Origin: Bacteroidota bacterium
Lineage (GTDB): Bacteria > Bacteroidota > Bacteroidia > B-17B0 > Aurantibacillaceae
NCBI GenBank assembly: GCA_018267655.1
Contig: JAFDYB010000090.1
Location: forward strand, 1 to 64,000
Direction of reading: 5' to 3'
DNA length: 64,000 bases
This document shows, piece after piece, positions 28,493 to 37,330 of this stretch (position 1 is the first letter of the stretch; each line of letters starts with the position of its first letter). Below the pieces are notes generated by a model. The model did no database searches. It saw only the letters and a list, made by a program, of their open reading frames with translations, and was not told the DNA's origin. The position numbers and the translations under genes are program-made.

Positions 28493-31400
28493 ATGCTAAA
28501 AAAAATTTTCACTTTTTTATTTTGTGTTTTTGCTTTAAACACAATTACTGCAACCGAATTTCCTCTAAATAAATTTTCAGACAATTTTAAAAAAGCCTAT
28601 TTGATTAATCCTTCTATTCCTAAAGGCGTGTTAGAGGCTATTGCTTTTTCACAATCAAAATTCGAAGATTTAAAAAGTACACAACCTAGTTGTATTGGCT
28701 ACCCAGAAGCCAATGGCATATTTGGCTTAATTGAAAATGGGAAAGGTTATTTTAGAAATAATTTGCAAACAGTTGCTTCTCTTTCTCAATATTCAGCGAA
28801 AAGTATTTCTGAAAATTCAGAAACTCAAATATTTGCTTATGCAGCAGCCTTTTCAACCTTGCAAAAAAAATATAATATGTTTGGCAGCGATTTAAAAAAA
28901 TACATTAAAATTTTTATTGAACTTAGTGAATTACCAACAAATCAAAGCCTACAGAACGATTTTGCAATGAACTCACACTTATATCAAATTTTTTGGTTTT
29001 TAAATAATTCAGAAGCCGCCCAACTCTATAACTTTAATCAATATAAAATAAACTTAACTGAAGTTTTTGGTGATAACTTAGTCATATTATCCTCAAACTC
29101 ATTAATTGTAAGCGAAAGTACAATTACAAATGGCCAGCAAACCTATAAAACAAGTTCTTCTGCTTCTATATACTCTCCTAACTATCCGCCTGCTCTTTGG
29201 AATCCGGCAGCAAGTTGTAATTATAGCTCGCGCGCAGGTACACAAATAAGTGCTGTTACCATTCATGACGTTGAAGGAACTTATGCCGGCTGTATTTCAT
29301 GGTTTCAAAATTGCGCTGCCAGTGTATCTGCTCATTACGTAGTTCGAAGCAGTGACGGACAAATAACACAAATGGTGCTTGAAGCAAATAAAGCCTGGCA
29401 CGTTGGTTCAGAAAATCCTTATACAGTTGGCATAGAACATGAAGGTTACAACAATACACCCTCTTGGTACACTAATGCTATGTATATTTCTTCTGCTAAC
29501 CTTGTTCGATATATTTGCCAAAGCAATACTATTAATCCTCTGCGTACTTATTATGGTCCGGGCTGTAGTGGCACAACTGCACAATGTTTGCAAGGTGCTT
29601 GCGTTAAAGTAAAAGGTCACCAAATGTTTCCCAACCAAACACATAACGACCCAGGCCCCTACTGGAATTGGGCAAAATACTACAAATTAATTAACAACAC
29701 CTACACTGTTACAACATACACCGCAGCATCAGGTAATTTATATGATTCAGGTGGCCCATCTGCAAATTATTCAAACGACGAACGTTTATTTTGGCTAGTT
29801 ACAAAACCCGGTGCAACAAATATTACAATTAATTTTTCATCATTTAATGTAGAAAATAGCTACGATAATTTATTTATTTACGATGGCGGCTCTGTCAACT
29901 CCCCTTTAATAGGCCAATTTACAGGAACTGTTACTCCTGGCTCAATCACCACAACCAACGATAGTTTACTGCTTGAATTTAGAAGCGATTGCGCCACCAC
30001 TGCGCCCGGTTGGATTGCCTCTTATACTACCACATCTACAGCACCAACAAGCACTGACGTTATACCACCCACAACATCAGTAACAACAACATCTGCATGG
30101 ATTACCTCAAATTTTACAACAACAATTACCGATGTAGATAATCTTGGAGGCAGCGGAATTGATAAAGGTTACTATCAAGTAATTGATTACAATGGCACTG
30201 AATGGCGCGCTAATTATACACATGGATTTTTTGCAGATAATTTTGACTCTGCAATTAATCCGGAGTGGACTGTAAAAACAGGCTCTTGGAGCGTTGTATC
30301 AAGTGCCTTAGTTCAAAGTGATGAAGCGAGCACAGCTGCGGCTAATACAAATATATATGCTTCATTAACACAAACGCTTTCAAACAGATATTTATATCAC
30401 TTTTTAGCAAAGTTTGAAGGTTCACAAACTAGCAGACGTGCAGGCTTTCATTTTTTTGTTGATAAACCGGATAGTAGCAACAGAAACAATAGTTATTTTG
30501 TTTGGTTTAGATTAGACGACCAAAAAGTTCAATTATATAAAGTAGTAAACAATGTTTTTGGAACTCCAAAAGTTGACTTACCGCTTACCTTTAGCGCATC
30601 GCAATGGTACGATATTAAAACTATTTACGATCGCATTACCGGAAAAATAAATGTGTACATGAATAATGCACTTATTGCCAGCTGGACTGACCCAAGCCCA
30701 ATTACAAGTGGCTCATATATTTCATTTAGAAGTGGAAATTGCAAATTTAGTATCGATGAAATAAAAGTGTATCGTTCGCGAAACAATGCTATTTCGGTTA
30801 GTGTTGGTTCAGGTTTAGCAAATGATTTAAGGTATCAAAACCCAAACCCACTACAAGCTGCAGGTAAAATAAAATCTATTTGTCAAGATGTTGCAGGTAA
30901 TTTATCTTCAATTTATTATGCCGATATTAATGTAGATTGGACACCTCCTTCTAACATCGCTAAAGTAAATGATGGCAGCGCTACCGATATCAATATCGTT
31001 AACACTACCGACTCATTGCAATCTAATTGGACAAATTCAGCCGACACCAATTCGGGAATTGTTAGATATTGGTATAGTATTGGAACTGCACCAGGAAGCA
31101 CAAACACGCTTGCTTGGACAAGTAATTGGGCAAGCACCTCAGTAACTGCAAAAAGCTTAACACTTACTCAAAATACAACTTACTATTTTAATATTAAATC
31201 AGAGAATGGAGCTGGTTTATTTAGCTCAATTACAAGCAGCGATGGACAAAAAGTTGATACAAATTTTATAGCTACTGGCATTTTAAAATCAAACTTACAA
31301 AACAATATTTTGGTTTATCCTAACCCATTTAAAAATCAAATAATGGTGAATTTAAACTTAAATGAATTAACAAAAGTAGAAGTTACACTTATTGATGTTC

Positions 31401-31558
31401 TTGGAAGAAAACAATATTTATATGACAGTATAGAACAAAGTGGAAGCACAACTCTTTCACTTAACATGAACAATACAACAACTGCATCGGGAGCATACAC
31501 ATTAAAAATTTTGCTAAACAACAAAACTTTTTTGTTTAAACTTATTAAAACAGATTAG
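28493..31558 (+). CDS. Secreted N-acetylmuramoyl-L-alanine amidase with CUB domain and T9SS type A tail
   Basis: 1021 aa with signal peptide (KIFTFLFCVFALNTITA). An N-terminal helical region (about 25-190) resembles a substrate-binding or lysozyme-like fold but lacks clear catalytic motifs. An amidase_2 domain (about 245-390) has Zn-ligand His in VTIHDVEGTY, SAHYVVRSSDGQI, GIEHEGY and GHQMFPNQTHNDPGPYW. A CUB domain follows (about 400-515: SYDNLFIYDGGS). Next are a LamG-like segment (about 575-720: FADNFDSAINPEWT) and an FN3-like region (about 800-900). A type A sorting domain closes the protein (NILVYPNPFKNQIMV to FKLIKTD). It probably cleaves peptidoglycan stems outside the cell: lysis of prey or competitors, or self-wall turnover. 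Confidence 0.88.
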   Translation: MLKKIFTFLFCVFALNTITATEFPLNKFSDNFKKAYLINPSIPKGVLEAIAFSQSKFEDLKSTQPSCIGYPEANGIFGLIENGKGYFRNNLQTVASLSQYSAKSISENSETQIFAYAAAFSTLQKKYNMFGSDLKKYIKIFIELSELPTNQSLQNDFAMNSHLYQIFWFLNNSEAAQLYNFNQYKINLTEVFGDNLVILSSNSLIVSESTITNGQQTYKTSSSASIYSPNYPPALWNPAASCNYSSRAGTQISAVTIHDVEGTYAGCISWFQNCAASVSAHYVVRSSDGQITQMVLEANKAWHVGSENPYTVGIEHEGYNNTPSWYTNAMYISSANLVRYICQSNTINPLRTYYGPGCSGTTAQCLQGACVKVKGHQMFPNQTHNDPGPYWNWAKYYKLINNTYTVTTYTAASGNLYDSGGPSANYSNDERLFWLVTKPGATNITINFSSFNVENSYDNLFIYDGGSVNSPLIGQFTGTVTPGSITTTNDSLLLEFRSDCATTAPGWIASYTTTSTAPTSTDVIPPTTSVTTTSAWITSNFTTTITDVDNLGGSGIDKGYYQVIDYNGTEWRANYTHGFFADNFDSAINPEWTVKTGSWSVVSSALVQSDEASTAAANTNIYASLTQTLSNRYLYHFLAKFEGSQTSRRAGFHFFVDKPDSSNRNNSYFVWFRLDDQKVQLYKVVNNVFGTPKVDLPLTFSASQWYDIKTIYDRITGKINVYMNNALIASWTDPSPITSGSYISFRSGNCKFSIDEIKVYRSRNNAISVSVGSGLANDLRYQNPNPLQAAGKIKSICQDVAGNLSSIYYADINVDWTPPSNIAKVNDGSATDINIVNTTDSLQSNWTNSADTNSGIVRYWYSIGTAPGSTNTLAWTSNWASTSVTAKSLTLTQNTTYYFNIKSENGAGLFSSITSSDGQKVDTNFIATGILKSNLQNNILVYPNPFKNQIMVNLNLNELTKVEVTLIDVLGRKQYLYDSIEQSGSTTLSLNMNNTTTASGAYTLKILLNNKTFLFKLIKTD

Positions 31559-31583
31559 CAAAATAATGTAAACATAAAAAAGG

Positions 31584-32645
31584 TTATTCTTTAATAAATT
31601 TCATTTTATTAAACAGCGTTTTCTTGCTTATTATTTCAATAAAATAAATTCCACTTTCTAACGCCGACACATCAATTGATTTGGCGTTAAATAAAGGTTC
31701 AATCAATTTAGTTTTTCCGAGTATGTCAACTATATTAATCATATCCATTTCAGAAAAACTATTGTTTGCATTAGAAATTGAAAGCGTATTTTTTACAGGG
31801 TTAGGAAATAATTTAAATGAATCTTTTGCATCTTCTGTTTTAATTTTTGTAACAATGCAAGGCGTAAACTTTCCTATATTCCATGTGCTCAAACTATCAT
31901 TTACTACATCGTGCGCAATTTGTTTTAAAAAACTTAAATCAGAGCCTGCAACACCGCTGTTCGAATACGTATTTGTAAGCACGCTTTTTCCAAAAAGTAC
32001 TTCATAAAAAACAAAAGCCGTTAAGCATGAGCCGGCTAACGATGGGTGACTTTGATCACTGCTATATAAATCCAGCGTAGGACTTGTTGCAATTGATTTT
32101 CTCCAAGCCTCACCCACCGGCGACATAATGCTATGTGTAGTATCTGCAAATAATTTATAGGATTGTTTTAATCTATCCTGCATTCCTGAGTATGTACAAA
32201 GTGGTGGGTAGGAAGCGCAATTAGAAGCATCGCCATTTTTTCTGCCCCATGTTTCATAATACACCGACTGCGAACAAATATTATTTTTCTTTACTACACT
32301 ATCTAACTTAATTGCATAAGGTAAAGTTTGTGCACTAACCTGAGATGGAGGAAACGAAGGCTCTTGACTTTGCGCTTGCAAAACAACATATTTCCACTGA
32401 TTAGTATTTATTTTTGAAATACTTGTTAAGTCATTAAAATGATTATTAAACGTATATCCACCCGGGCAATTACTATCATAGGCCAAGGTATCACCATTAG
32501 CCAAAGCTACATCATAAATTAACTGAGGTAAATTATTAACATAAGTATAACTATTTCCTAAAAATAAAACTTTAATTTTTTTAAGTTGAGCAAAATTTAT
32601 CGCGCTGTAAAATACAAACGTATATAATAAGAGTTTTAATTTCAT
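31584..32645 (-). CDS. SGNH/GDSL-like hydrolase with T9SS type A sorting domain
   Basis: 353 aa from ATG 32645 (MKLKLLLYTFVFYSAINFAQ signal peptide). The in-frame ATG at 32657 overlaps a likely -7 element. Block I VLFLGNSYTYVNNLP carries the candidate nucleophile Ser, VLQAQSQEP fills the block III region and SSDQSHPSLAG supplies the block V Asp-x-x-His. The last 80 residues (FKLFPNPVKNTLSIS ... KMKFIKE) are a type A Por tail. The protein is therefore exported by T9SS and either bound to the surface or released. The substrate is not predictable (carbohydrate ester or lipid ester). Converges on the amidase gene. Confidence 0.8.
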   Translation of the reverse strand: MKLKLLLYTFVFYSAINFAQLKKIKVLFLGNSYTYVNNLPQLIYDVALANGDTLAYDSNCPGGYTFNNHFNDLTSISKINTNQWKYVVLQAQSQEPSFPPSQVSAQTLPYAIKLDSVVKKNNICSQSVYYETWGRKNGDASNCASYPPLCTYSGMQDRLKQSYKLFADTTHSIMSPVGEAWRKSIATSPTLDLYSSDQSHPSLAGSCLTAFVFYEVLFGKSVLTNTYSNSGVAGSDLSFLKQIAHDVVNDSLSTWNIGKFTPCIVTKIKTEDAKDSFKLFPNPVKNTLSISNANNSFSEMDMINIVDILGKTKLIEPLFNAKSIDVSALESGIYFIEIISKKTLFNKMKFIKE

Positions 32646-32654
32646 TTTTTTAAT

Positions 32655-32662
32655 CAAAATTA
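32655..32662 (-). promoter_or_regulatory. Putative -7 element TAATTTTG, 9 bp before the SGNH-like ATG
   Basis: The minus strand reads TAATTTTG from 32662 to 32655, an exact consensus match, with ATG at 32645. This supports the shorter start and a leader of about 6 nt. Confidence 0.4.
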
Positions 32663-32807
32663 ACTCATAATAACATGGTAAAAACTAAATTTAGACGAAT
32701 GGCTTTTAAACTATGTTTCAATAAACGCAAAAATGCTCATAAGTTCGTTTATTTAGCAAAAAAATTAAAGATAGAAATTTGTAAATTGCGCAAATTTTTT
32801 ATTTGTA

Positions 32808-34667
32808 ATGGCAAAAACGAACTATACCGAAGACAATATACGCTCACTCGATTGGAAAGAACACATACGCACACGTCCGGGTATGTACATCGGGAAACTT
32901 GGTGATGGCAGCGCTTTTGACGATGGAATTTATGTACTTTTAAAAGAAGTGATGGACAACTCTATCGACGAGTTTATGATGGGCGAAGGAAGCCGAATTG
33001 ATTTAGCTTTAAAAGATGGTACTATTTCTATTCGCGATTATGGGCGGGGTATTCCGCTTGGTAAAGTAGTTGAGGTTGTTTCGAAAATGAATACCGGAGG
33101 GAAGTACGATAGCGAAGCTTTTAAAAAATCAATCGGTTTAAACGGAGTTGGTACAAAAGCAGTAAATGCTTTATCAACTCACTTTAAAGTTACATCATTT
33201 CGCGATGGGCAATGCAAAAGCGCCGAGTTTAGTAAAGGCGAACTTACTAAAGAACATAAGTTAGCCCAAACACCTGGTGAAAAAAACGGAACCTTAGTTG
33301 AGTTTACGCCCGATGATAGTATTTTTAAAAAATATCATTTTGTGCATGAGTACATTGATAAAATGCTCTGGAACTATGCATTTTTAAATACAGGTCTAAC
33401 ACTAACACTTAACGGCAACGAATATAAATCGCAAAACGGTTTGCGTGATTTATTAGAGAAAAATATTTCGGGAGAAATTTTATACCCAATCATACATTTA
33501 AAAGGCGAAGACATTGAACTAGCCATTACACATAGCAACGAGCACTTTAGCGAAGAATATTACAGTTACGTTAACGGGCAATACACCACACAAGGCGGCA
33601 CGCATTTAGGTTCGTTTCGCGAAGCAGTGGTTAAAACAATTCGTGAATTTTACAAGAAAGATTTTGAGCCTCTTGATGTGCGTAAATCTATCATTGCAGC
33701 GGTTTCGGTAAAAGTGCAAGAGCCTGTGTTTGAATCGCAAACTAAAACAAAACTTGGATCGCATGAAATAGCACCCGGAGGGCAAAGCATTCGTTCGTTT
33801 ATTGGCGATTTTATTAAAGAACAACTTGATAATTTTTTACATAAAAACCTCGAAACTGCAAAAGCCATCGAGGCAAAAATTATTGCAAACGAACGCGAAC
33901 GCAAAGAACTTTCCGGCATTCAAAAATTAGCGCGCGAACGTGCAAAAAAAGCATCGTTGCATAATAAAAAATTACGCGATTGCCGCATACACCTCGACGA
34001 TATAAAAGATAACCGCCGTTTAGAAACCACTTTATTTATTTGCGAGGGTGATAGTGCCAGCGGCTCAATTACCAAAACGCGCGATGTAAACACACAAGCC
34101 GTATTCAGTTTAAAAGGAAAACCTTTAAACTGCTTTGGTTTGGGTAAAAAAGTTGTTTACGAAAATGAAGAATTTAACTTATTGCAAGCGGCTTTAAATA
34201 TTGAAGATGGTTTAGATGAATTGCGCTACAACAACATTGTAATAGCTACAGATGCTGATGTTGATGGTATGCACATTCGTTTATTATTACTTACATTTTT
34301 TCTGCAATTTTTTCCTGACTTAGTAAAAAACAATCACGTTAAAATTTTGCAAACACCTTTGTTTAGAGTGCGAAATAAAAAAGAAACTATTTATTGCTAC
34401 TCTGACGATGATCGCAAATCAGCCATTACTAAACTTTCGCCAAAACCTGAAATAACGCGCTTTAAAGGGTTAGGCGAAATTAGCCCCGATGAGTTTAAAA
34501 ATTTTATAGGAAAAGATATTCGCTTAGAGCCGGTATTGCTCGACCAAAAAGCAAGTATTCAAGAATTATTAAATTATTACATGGGTAAAAACACACAAGA
34601 GCGCCAAGAGTTTATTATTGGAAATCTTCGTGTAGAAAAAGACTTAGAGGAAGCGCTAGTTAAGTAA
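32808..34667 (+). CDS. parE: DNA topoisomerase IV subunit B
   Basis: 619 aa ATPase subunit of a type IIA topoisomerase. The GHKL domain shows [11 protein letters not shown] with the catalytic Glu, GRGIPLG and [11 protein letters not shown]. The transducer and TOPRIM parts follow, with [23 protein letters not shown], the acidic [12 protein letters not shown] triad and [13 protein letters not shown]. Length and the [13 protein letters not shown] signature fit the ParE-type subunit of Bacteroidota rather than GyrB. parC, often adjacent in related genomes, is not next to it here. A bidirectional terminator follows. Confidence 0.94.
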   Translation: MAKTNYTEDNIRSLDWKEHIRTRPGMYIGKLGDGSAFDDGIYVLLKEVMDNSIDEFMMGEGSRIDLALKDGTISIRDYGRGIPLGKVVEVVSKMNTGGKYDSEAFKKSIGLNGVGTKAVNALSTHFKVTSFRDGQCKSAEFSKGELTKEHKLAQTPGEKNGTLVEFTPDDSIFKKYHFVHEYIDKMLWNYAFLNTGLTLTLNGNEYKSQNGLRDLLEKNISGEILYPIIHLKGEDIELAITHSNEHFSEEYYSYVNGQYTTQGGTHLGSFREAVVKTIREFYKKDFEPLDVRKSIIAAVSVKVQEPVFESQTKTKLGSHEIAPGGQSIRSFIGDFIKEQLDNFLHKNLETAKAIEAKIIANERERKELSGIQKLARERAKKASLHNKKLRDCRIHLDDIKDNRRLETTLFICEGDSASGSITKTRDVNTQAVFSLKGKPLNCFGLGKKVVYENEEFNLLQAALNIEDGLDELRYNNIVIATDADVDGMHIRLLLLTFFLQFFPDLVKNNHVKILQTPLFRVRNKKETIYCYSDDDRKSAITKLSPKPEITRFKGLGEISPDEFKNFIGKDIRLEPVLLDQKASIQELLNYYMGKNTQERQEFIIGNLRVEKDLEEALVK

Positions 34668-34725
34668 TGAGAATTATTACTTTTTTTCGACGTTCTTAAA
34701 TACAAATTTCAATCTTATCAAACTC

Positions 34726-34761
34726 AAAAAAAGAGCGATGAAAAATTCATCGCTCTTTTTT
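34726..34761. terminator. Strong bidirectional rho-independent terminator
   Basis: A 10-bp perfect stem, GAGCGATGAA with TTCATCGCTC, and a 3-base loop are flanked by a run of seven A on the left and six T on the right, which extends the stem. It lies between convergent parE and the DUF4197 gene and can serve both. Confidence 0.9.
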
Positions 34762-34787
34762 ATATAACACTTATTACATAGTGTAAT

Positions 34788-35552
34788 TTAATTAGCACCA
34801 AAAACTTTTTTCAAAATATCACTCACCCTTGCCGCCGGATTTTTACGAATATTTTGTTCCTCATCGGCAATTAAAATCATAAGTCCATTAATTGCTTTAT
34901 TAGTAACATAAGCATTTAAGTCAGGATTTTGTTTTTTTACACCCGGTAATTTATTGTAAGTTGTAACAAGCGGATTCCAATAGCTGGTAACTTTTACCTT
35001 TTCAATTGCTTGCTTTACTACCGGTAAAAATTGTGCGTTTAATTGTGCGTATGTGTTTTTACGCAAGTAATTTGTAGCTGAAGTATCCGCTCCTTTTAAA
35101 ATAGCAAAACCGTCTTGCACACTCATTTTAGTTATTGCATCTATAAATACAGGTGCAGCTTTGGTAGCGGCCTCTTCGGCAGCACGGTTTAAGCTTGTTT
35201 CAAATTCATTTACCTTATTTTTTAATCCCATTTTTACTAAACGTTCTTTCATGTTTTGGGCTTCTTGAGGCCATGGAATAAATAGTCTCGCATTTTTATA
35301 AAATCCATCTGCCTTACCTGCAATTGATGTTGAACTGTTTGTGCCTACTGTTAAAGCTTCGCGTAAGCCTTTTATTACCTCTTCATTTGTAAGTTTGGGT
35401 GTTTGATTTCCATTTAAAATTGCATTCGCTTTTTCTTTTGCAACTTTTTCTAAACTATCTTTTTCGCGTTTTAATTTATCTAGTAAGCTTTGTGCCTTTA
35501 TTATATTAGTATAATTTAAAATTAAGGCGGCAATAAGTATTTTTTTAAACAT
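34788..35552 (-). CDS. DUF4197 family protein
   Basis: 254 aa with signal peptide (KKILIAALILNYTNIIKAQ). It consists largely of amphipathic helices. LTNEEVIKGLREALTVGTNSS, VTSYWNPLVTTYNKLPG and GLMILIADEEQNIRKNPAARV match the DUF4197 pattern seen in many Bacteroidota and Proteobacteria. It is predicted to be periplasmic or outer-membrane associated with unknown function. Preceded by a good consensus promoter. Confidence 0.88.
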   Translation of the reverse strand: MFKKILIAALILNYTNIIKAQSLLDKLKREKDSLEKVAKEKANAILNGNQTPKLTNEEVIKGLREALTVGTNSSTSIAGKADGFYKNARLFIPWPQEAQNMKERLVKMGLKNKVNEFETSLNRAAEEAATKAAPVFIDAITKMSVQDGFAILKGADTSATNYLRKNTYAQLNAQFLPVVKQAIEKVKVTSYWNPLVTTYNKLPGVKKQNPDLNAYVTNKAINGLMILIADEEQNIRKNPAARVSDILKKVFGAN

Positions 35553-35571
35553 GATATTTTATAATTTTACG

Positions 35572-35602
35572 CAAAAGTAAGGTAAACACAATGAATGCAC
35601 AA
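35572..35602 (-). promoter_or_regulatory. Putative promoter TTG-N20-TACTTTTG for the DUF4197 gene
   Basis: Minus strand: TTG at 35602-35600, a 20-bp spacer, then TACTTTTG at 35579-35572. Both elements match the Bacteroidota consensus. The -33 element lies inside the start of the divergent cinA coding sequence (ATG 35591). Confidence 0.55.
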
Positions 35603-36844
35603 ATAATTTCAATAGGAGATGAACTTTTAATAGGTCAAATAGTAAACACCAATTCTGTTTGGATGGCACAAGAACTAAATAAACTAGGCATAACTGTTAC
35701 TAAAATTAGTGCTGTACCCGACACTAATGAAGGTATAACAGATTCTTTTTTAGAGGCATTAAATAAAGTTGATTTTGTTTTTATAACAGGTGGATTGGGG
35801 CCAACAAAAGATGACATCACTAAAAAAGTATTTTCTGCTTTTTTTGAAACAACATTAATTATAAACAATGAAATTTTACAAGATGTACAACGCTTTTTTT
35901 CAATAAGAAACAAAGAACTTACCGAAATAAATAAACAACAAGCATTAGTCCCTAAAAATGGAATTACCATTAGAAACAAGTGTGGTACAGCGCCGGGTAT
36001 GTGGGTAAAAAAAGAAAAAACCACTTATATAAGCATGCCGGGGGTACCTTATGAAATGAAGGAAATGATGCTTGAAAGCATTTTACCAAAAATTATTTCT
36101 GAAAACACACTACCTTCCATTTTTCATAAAACTGTTTTAACAAGTGGCATTGGAGAAAGCGCTTTATCTGACTTGATTGAAAATTGGGAAGATAATTTAA
36201 ACACCCAAAACATTAAGCTAGCCTATTTACCTCAACCGGGCATGGTTAGGTTAAGATTATCAACAAAAGGCGAAAACAAAAAAGAGCTAGAAGCATTAAT
36301 CAATAAAAATATTGAGCTGCTTAAAACCATTATTCCTGAATATATTTTTGGAATTGAAAACTACGGCAGTGAAACAAGTTTAATGCAAGAAATTGTAGTT
36401 GAAAAATTAAAAACGTTAAACAAAACCGTTAGTGTAGCTGAAAGTTGTACAGGCGGTTACTTATCTCATTTATTTACAAGTGTTCCGGGAGCATCGGCAG
36501 TGTTCAAGTCCGGTGTGGTATCCTACTCTAATGAGCTAAAAACAAAACTTTTAAATATTGAAGAAACTATTTTTAGTAATTATGGTGCAGTAAGCAAAGA
36601 GTGTGTAACGCAATTGGCAAATAACATTAAAAATATTACAGATTCTGATTTTGGAATTGGAATTTCCGGTATAGCCGGACCAAGCGGCGGGACAGAAGAA
36701 AAACCGGTAGGAACGGTTTGGCTTGCAATTGCCACAAACGAAAGAACAATTACCAAAAAATTTAATTTTGGCGGCAGTCGTCAGTTTAACATTATCATGT
36801 CGGCACAAAGTGCATTAAACGAATTAAGAAGACTAATTGAGTAA
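35591..36844 (+). CDS. cinA: CinA family nicotinamide-nucleotide amidohydrolase
   Basis: 417 aa with two domains. The N-terminal MoCF/COG1058 domain begins AQIISIGDELLIGQIVNTNS and carries TGGLGPTKDDITKK and MPGVPYEMKEMM. The C-terminal PncC-type amidase domain shows SVAESCTGGYLSHLFTSVPG, KSGVVSYSNELK, GISGIAGPSGGTEEKPVGTV. The family deamidates NMN for pyridine nucleotide salvage, and the N-terminal domain can hydrolyse ADP-ribose. Full length is usual (about 415 aa). Divergent from the DUF4197 gene. Confidence 0.95.
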   Translation: MNAQIISIGDELLIGQIVNTNSVWMAQELNKLGITVTKISAVPDTNEGITDSFLEALNKVDFVFITGGLGPTKDDITKKVFSAFFETTLIINNEILQDVQRFFSIRNKELTEINKQQALVPKNGITIRNKCGTAPGMWVKKEKTTYISMPGVPYEMKEMMLESILPKIISENTLPSIFHKTVLTSGIGESALSDLIENWEDNLNTQNIKLAYLPQPGMVRLRLSTKGENKKELEALINKNIELLKTIIPEYIFGIENYGSETSLMQEIVVEKLKTLNKTVSVAESCTGGYLSHLFTSVPGASAVFKSGVVSYSNELKTKLLNIEETIFSNYGAVSKECVTQLANNIKNITDSDFGIGISGIAGPSGGTEEKPVGTVWLAIATNERTITKKFNFGGSRQFNIIMSAQSALNELRRLIE

Positions 36845-36901
36845 AATAACAAATAAAGATGACCTAAAAGGATAAAGTTTTGGGTGAATTGTTAAACCCA
36901 C

Positions 36902-36931
36902 TTGTTTTTAACATATTTTGTTTTATCTTCG
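36902..36931 (+). promoter_or_regulatory. Putative promoter TTG-N19-TATCTTCG for the second adhesin cassette
   Basis: TTG 36902-36904, a 19-bp spacer and TATCTTCG 36924-36931, one base off TAnnTTTG. The leader to ATG 36980 is about 45 nt. It is the only good promoter signal before the cassette at 36980-45216, which ends at a terminator (45233), so the four genes probably form one transcript. Confidence 0.5.
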
Positions 36932-36979
36932 TACTCGAAAATATATTTTGATATATCTTAAAACAAAATAATTAAACTC

Positions 36980-37315
36980 ATGAAAAAAAAATTATTTTAC
37001 CTTTCACTTTGCTTAGCTTCATACACCCTAAGTGCGCAAACCCATACTTCAGTAAACATCAGGTATACTGAAAAACCTAACGTCGTTTTAAAAAAACAGC
37101 CTGTTAACCAAAATATTAACTCTCAAACCGCAAGCAATTACTTAGGCTTAGATGCAGAATTGGCAAGTTATTTTAAAGAAAATACTATCCCAGCAAGCGT
37201 TCCAAAGGCAGAAAAAAACACGGCTCTTAACGAATATAAAGCCACACTAAACACATGGCTATCTAGCAATCAAAATTCGATTTTACCTGAAAAAAGAAAC
37301 AAATTTATTAAATAA
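36980..37315 (+). CDS. Small secreted protein, unknown function, leader of adhesin operon
   Basis: 111 aa with a clear signal peptide (KLFYLSLCLASYTLSAQ). The mature part is about 92 residues, Asn/Lys/Thr-rich, without cysteines or a sorting domain. It has a predicted helical second half around LGLDAELASYFKENTIP. I recognise no family. It lies 15 bp before the giant adhesin gene and behind the cassette promoter, so it may act with the adhesin in the periplasm or at the surface. The equivalent position in the first cassette is outside the window. Confidence 0.75.
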   Translation: MKKKLFYLSLCLASYTLSAQTHTSVNIRYTEKPNVVLKKQPVNQNINSQTASNYLGLDAELASYFKENTIPASVPKAEKNTALNEYKATLNTWLSSNQNSILPEKRNKFIK

Positions 37316-37330
37316 TTTACCACTGAATTT

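Noticed and set aside
32780..32807. Palindromic TTGCGCAA before parE as an operator
   Set aside because: Only 8 bp in a very AT-rich context, with no accompanying promoter match; too weak to list.
32675..32905. 76-codon plus-strand ORF before parE
   Set aside because: It runs out of frame into parE, whose identity and start are clear; translation is Lys/Arg-rich without recognisable features.
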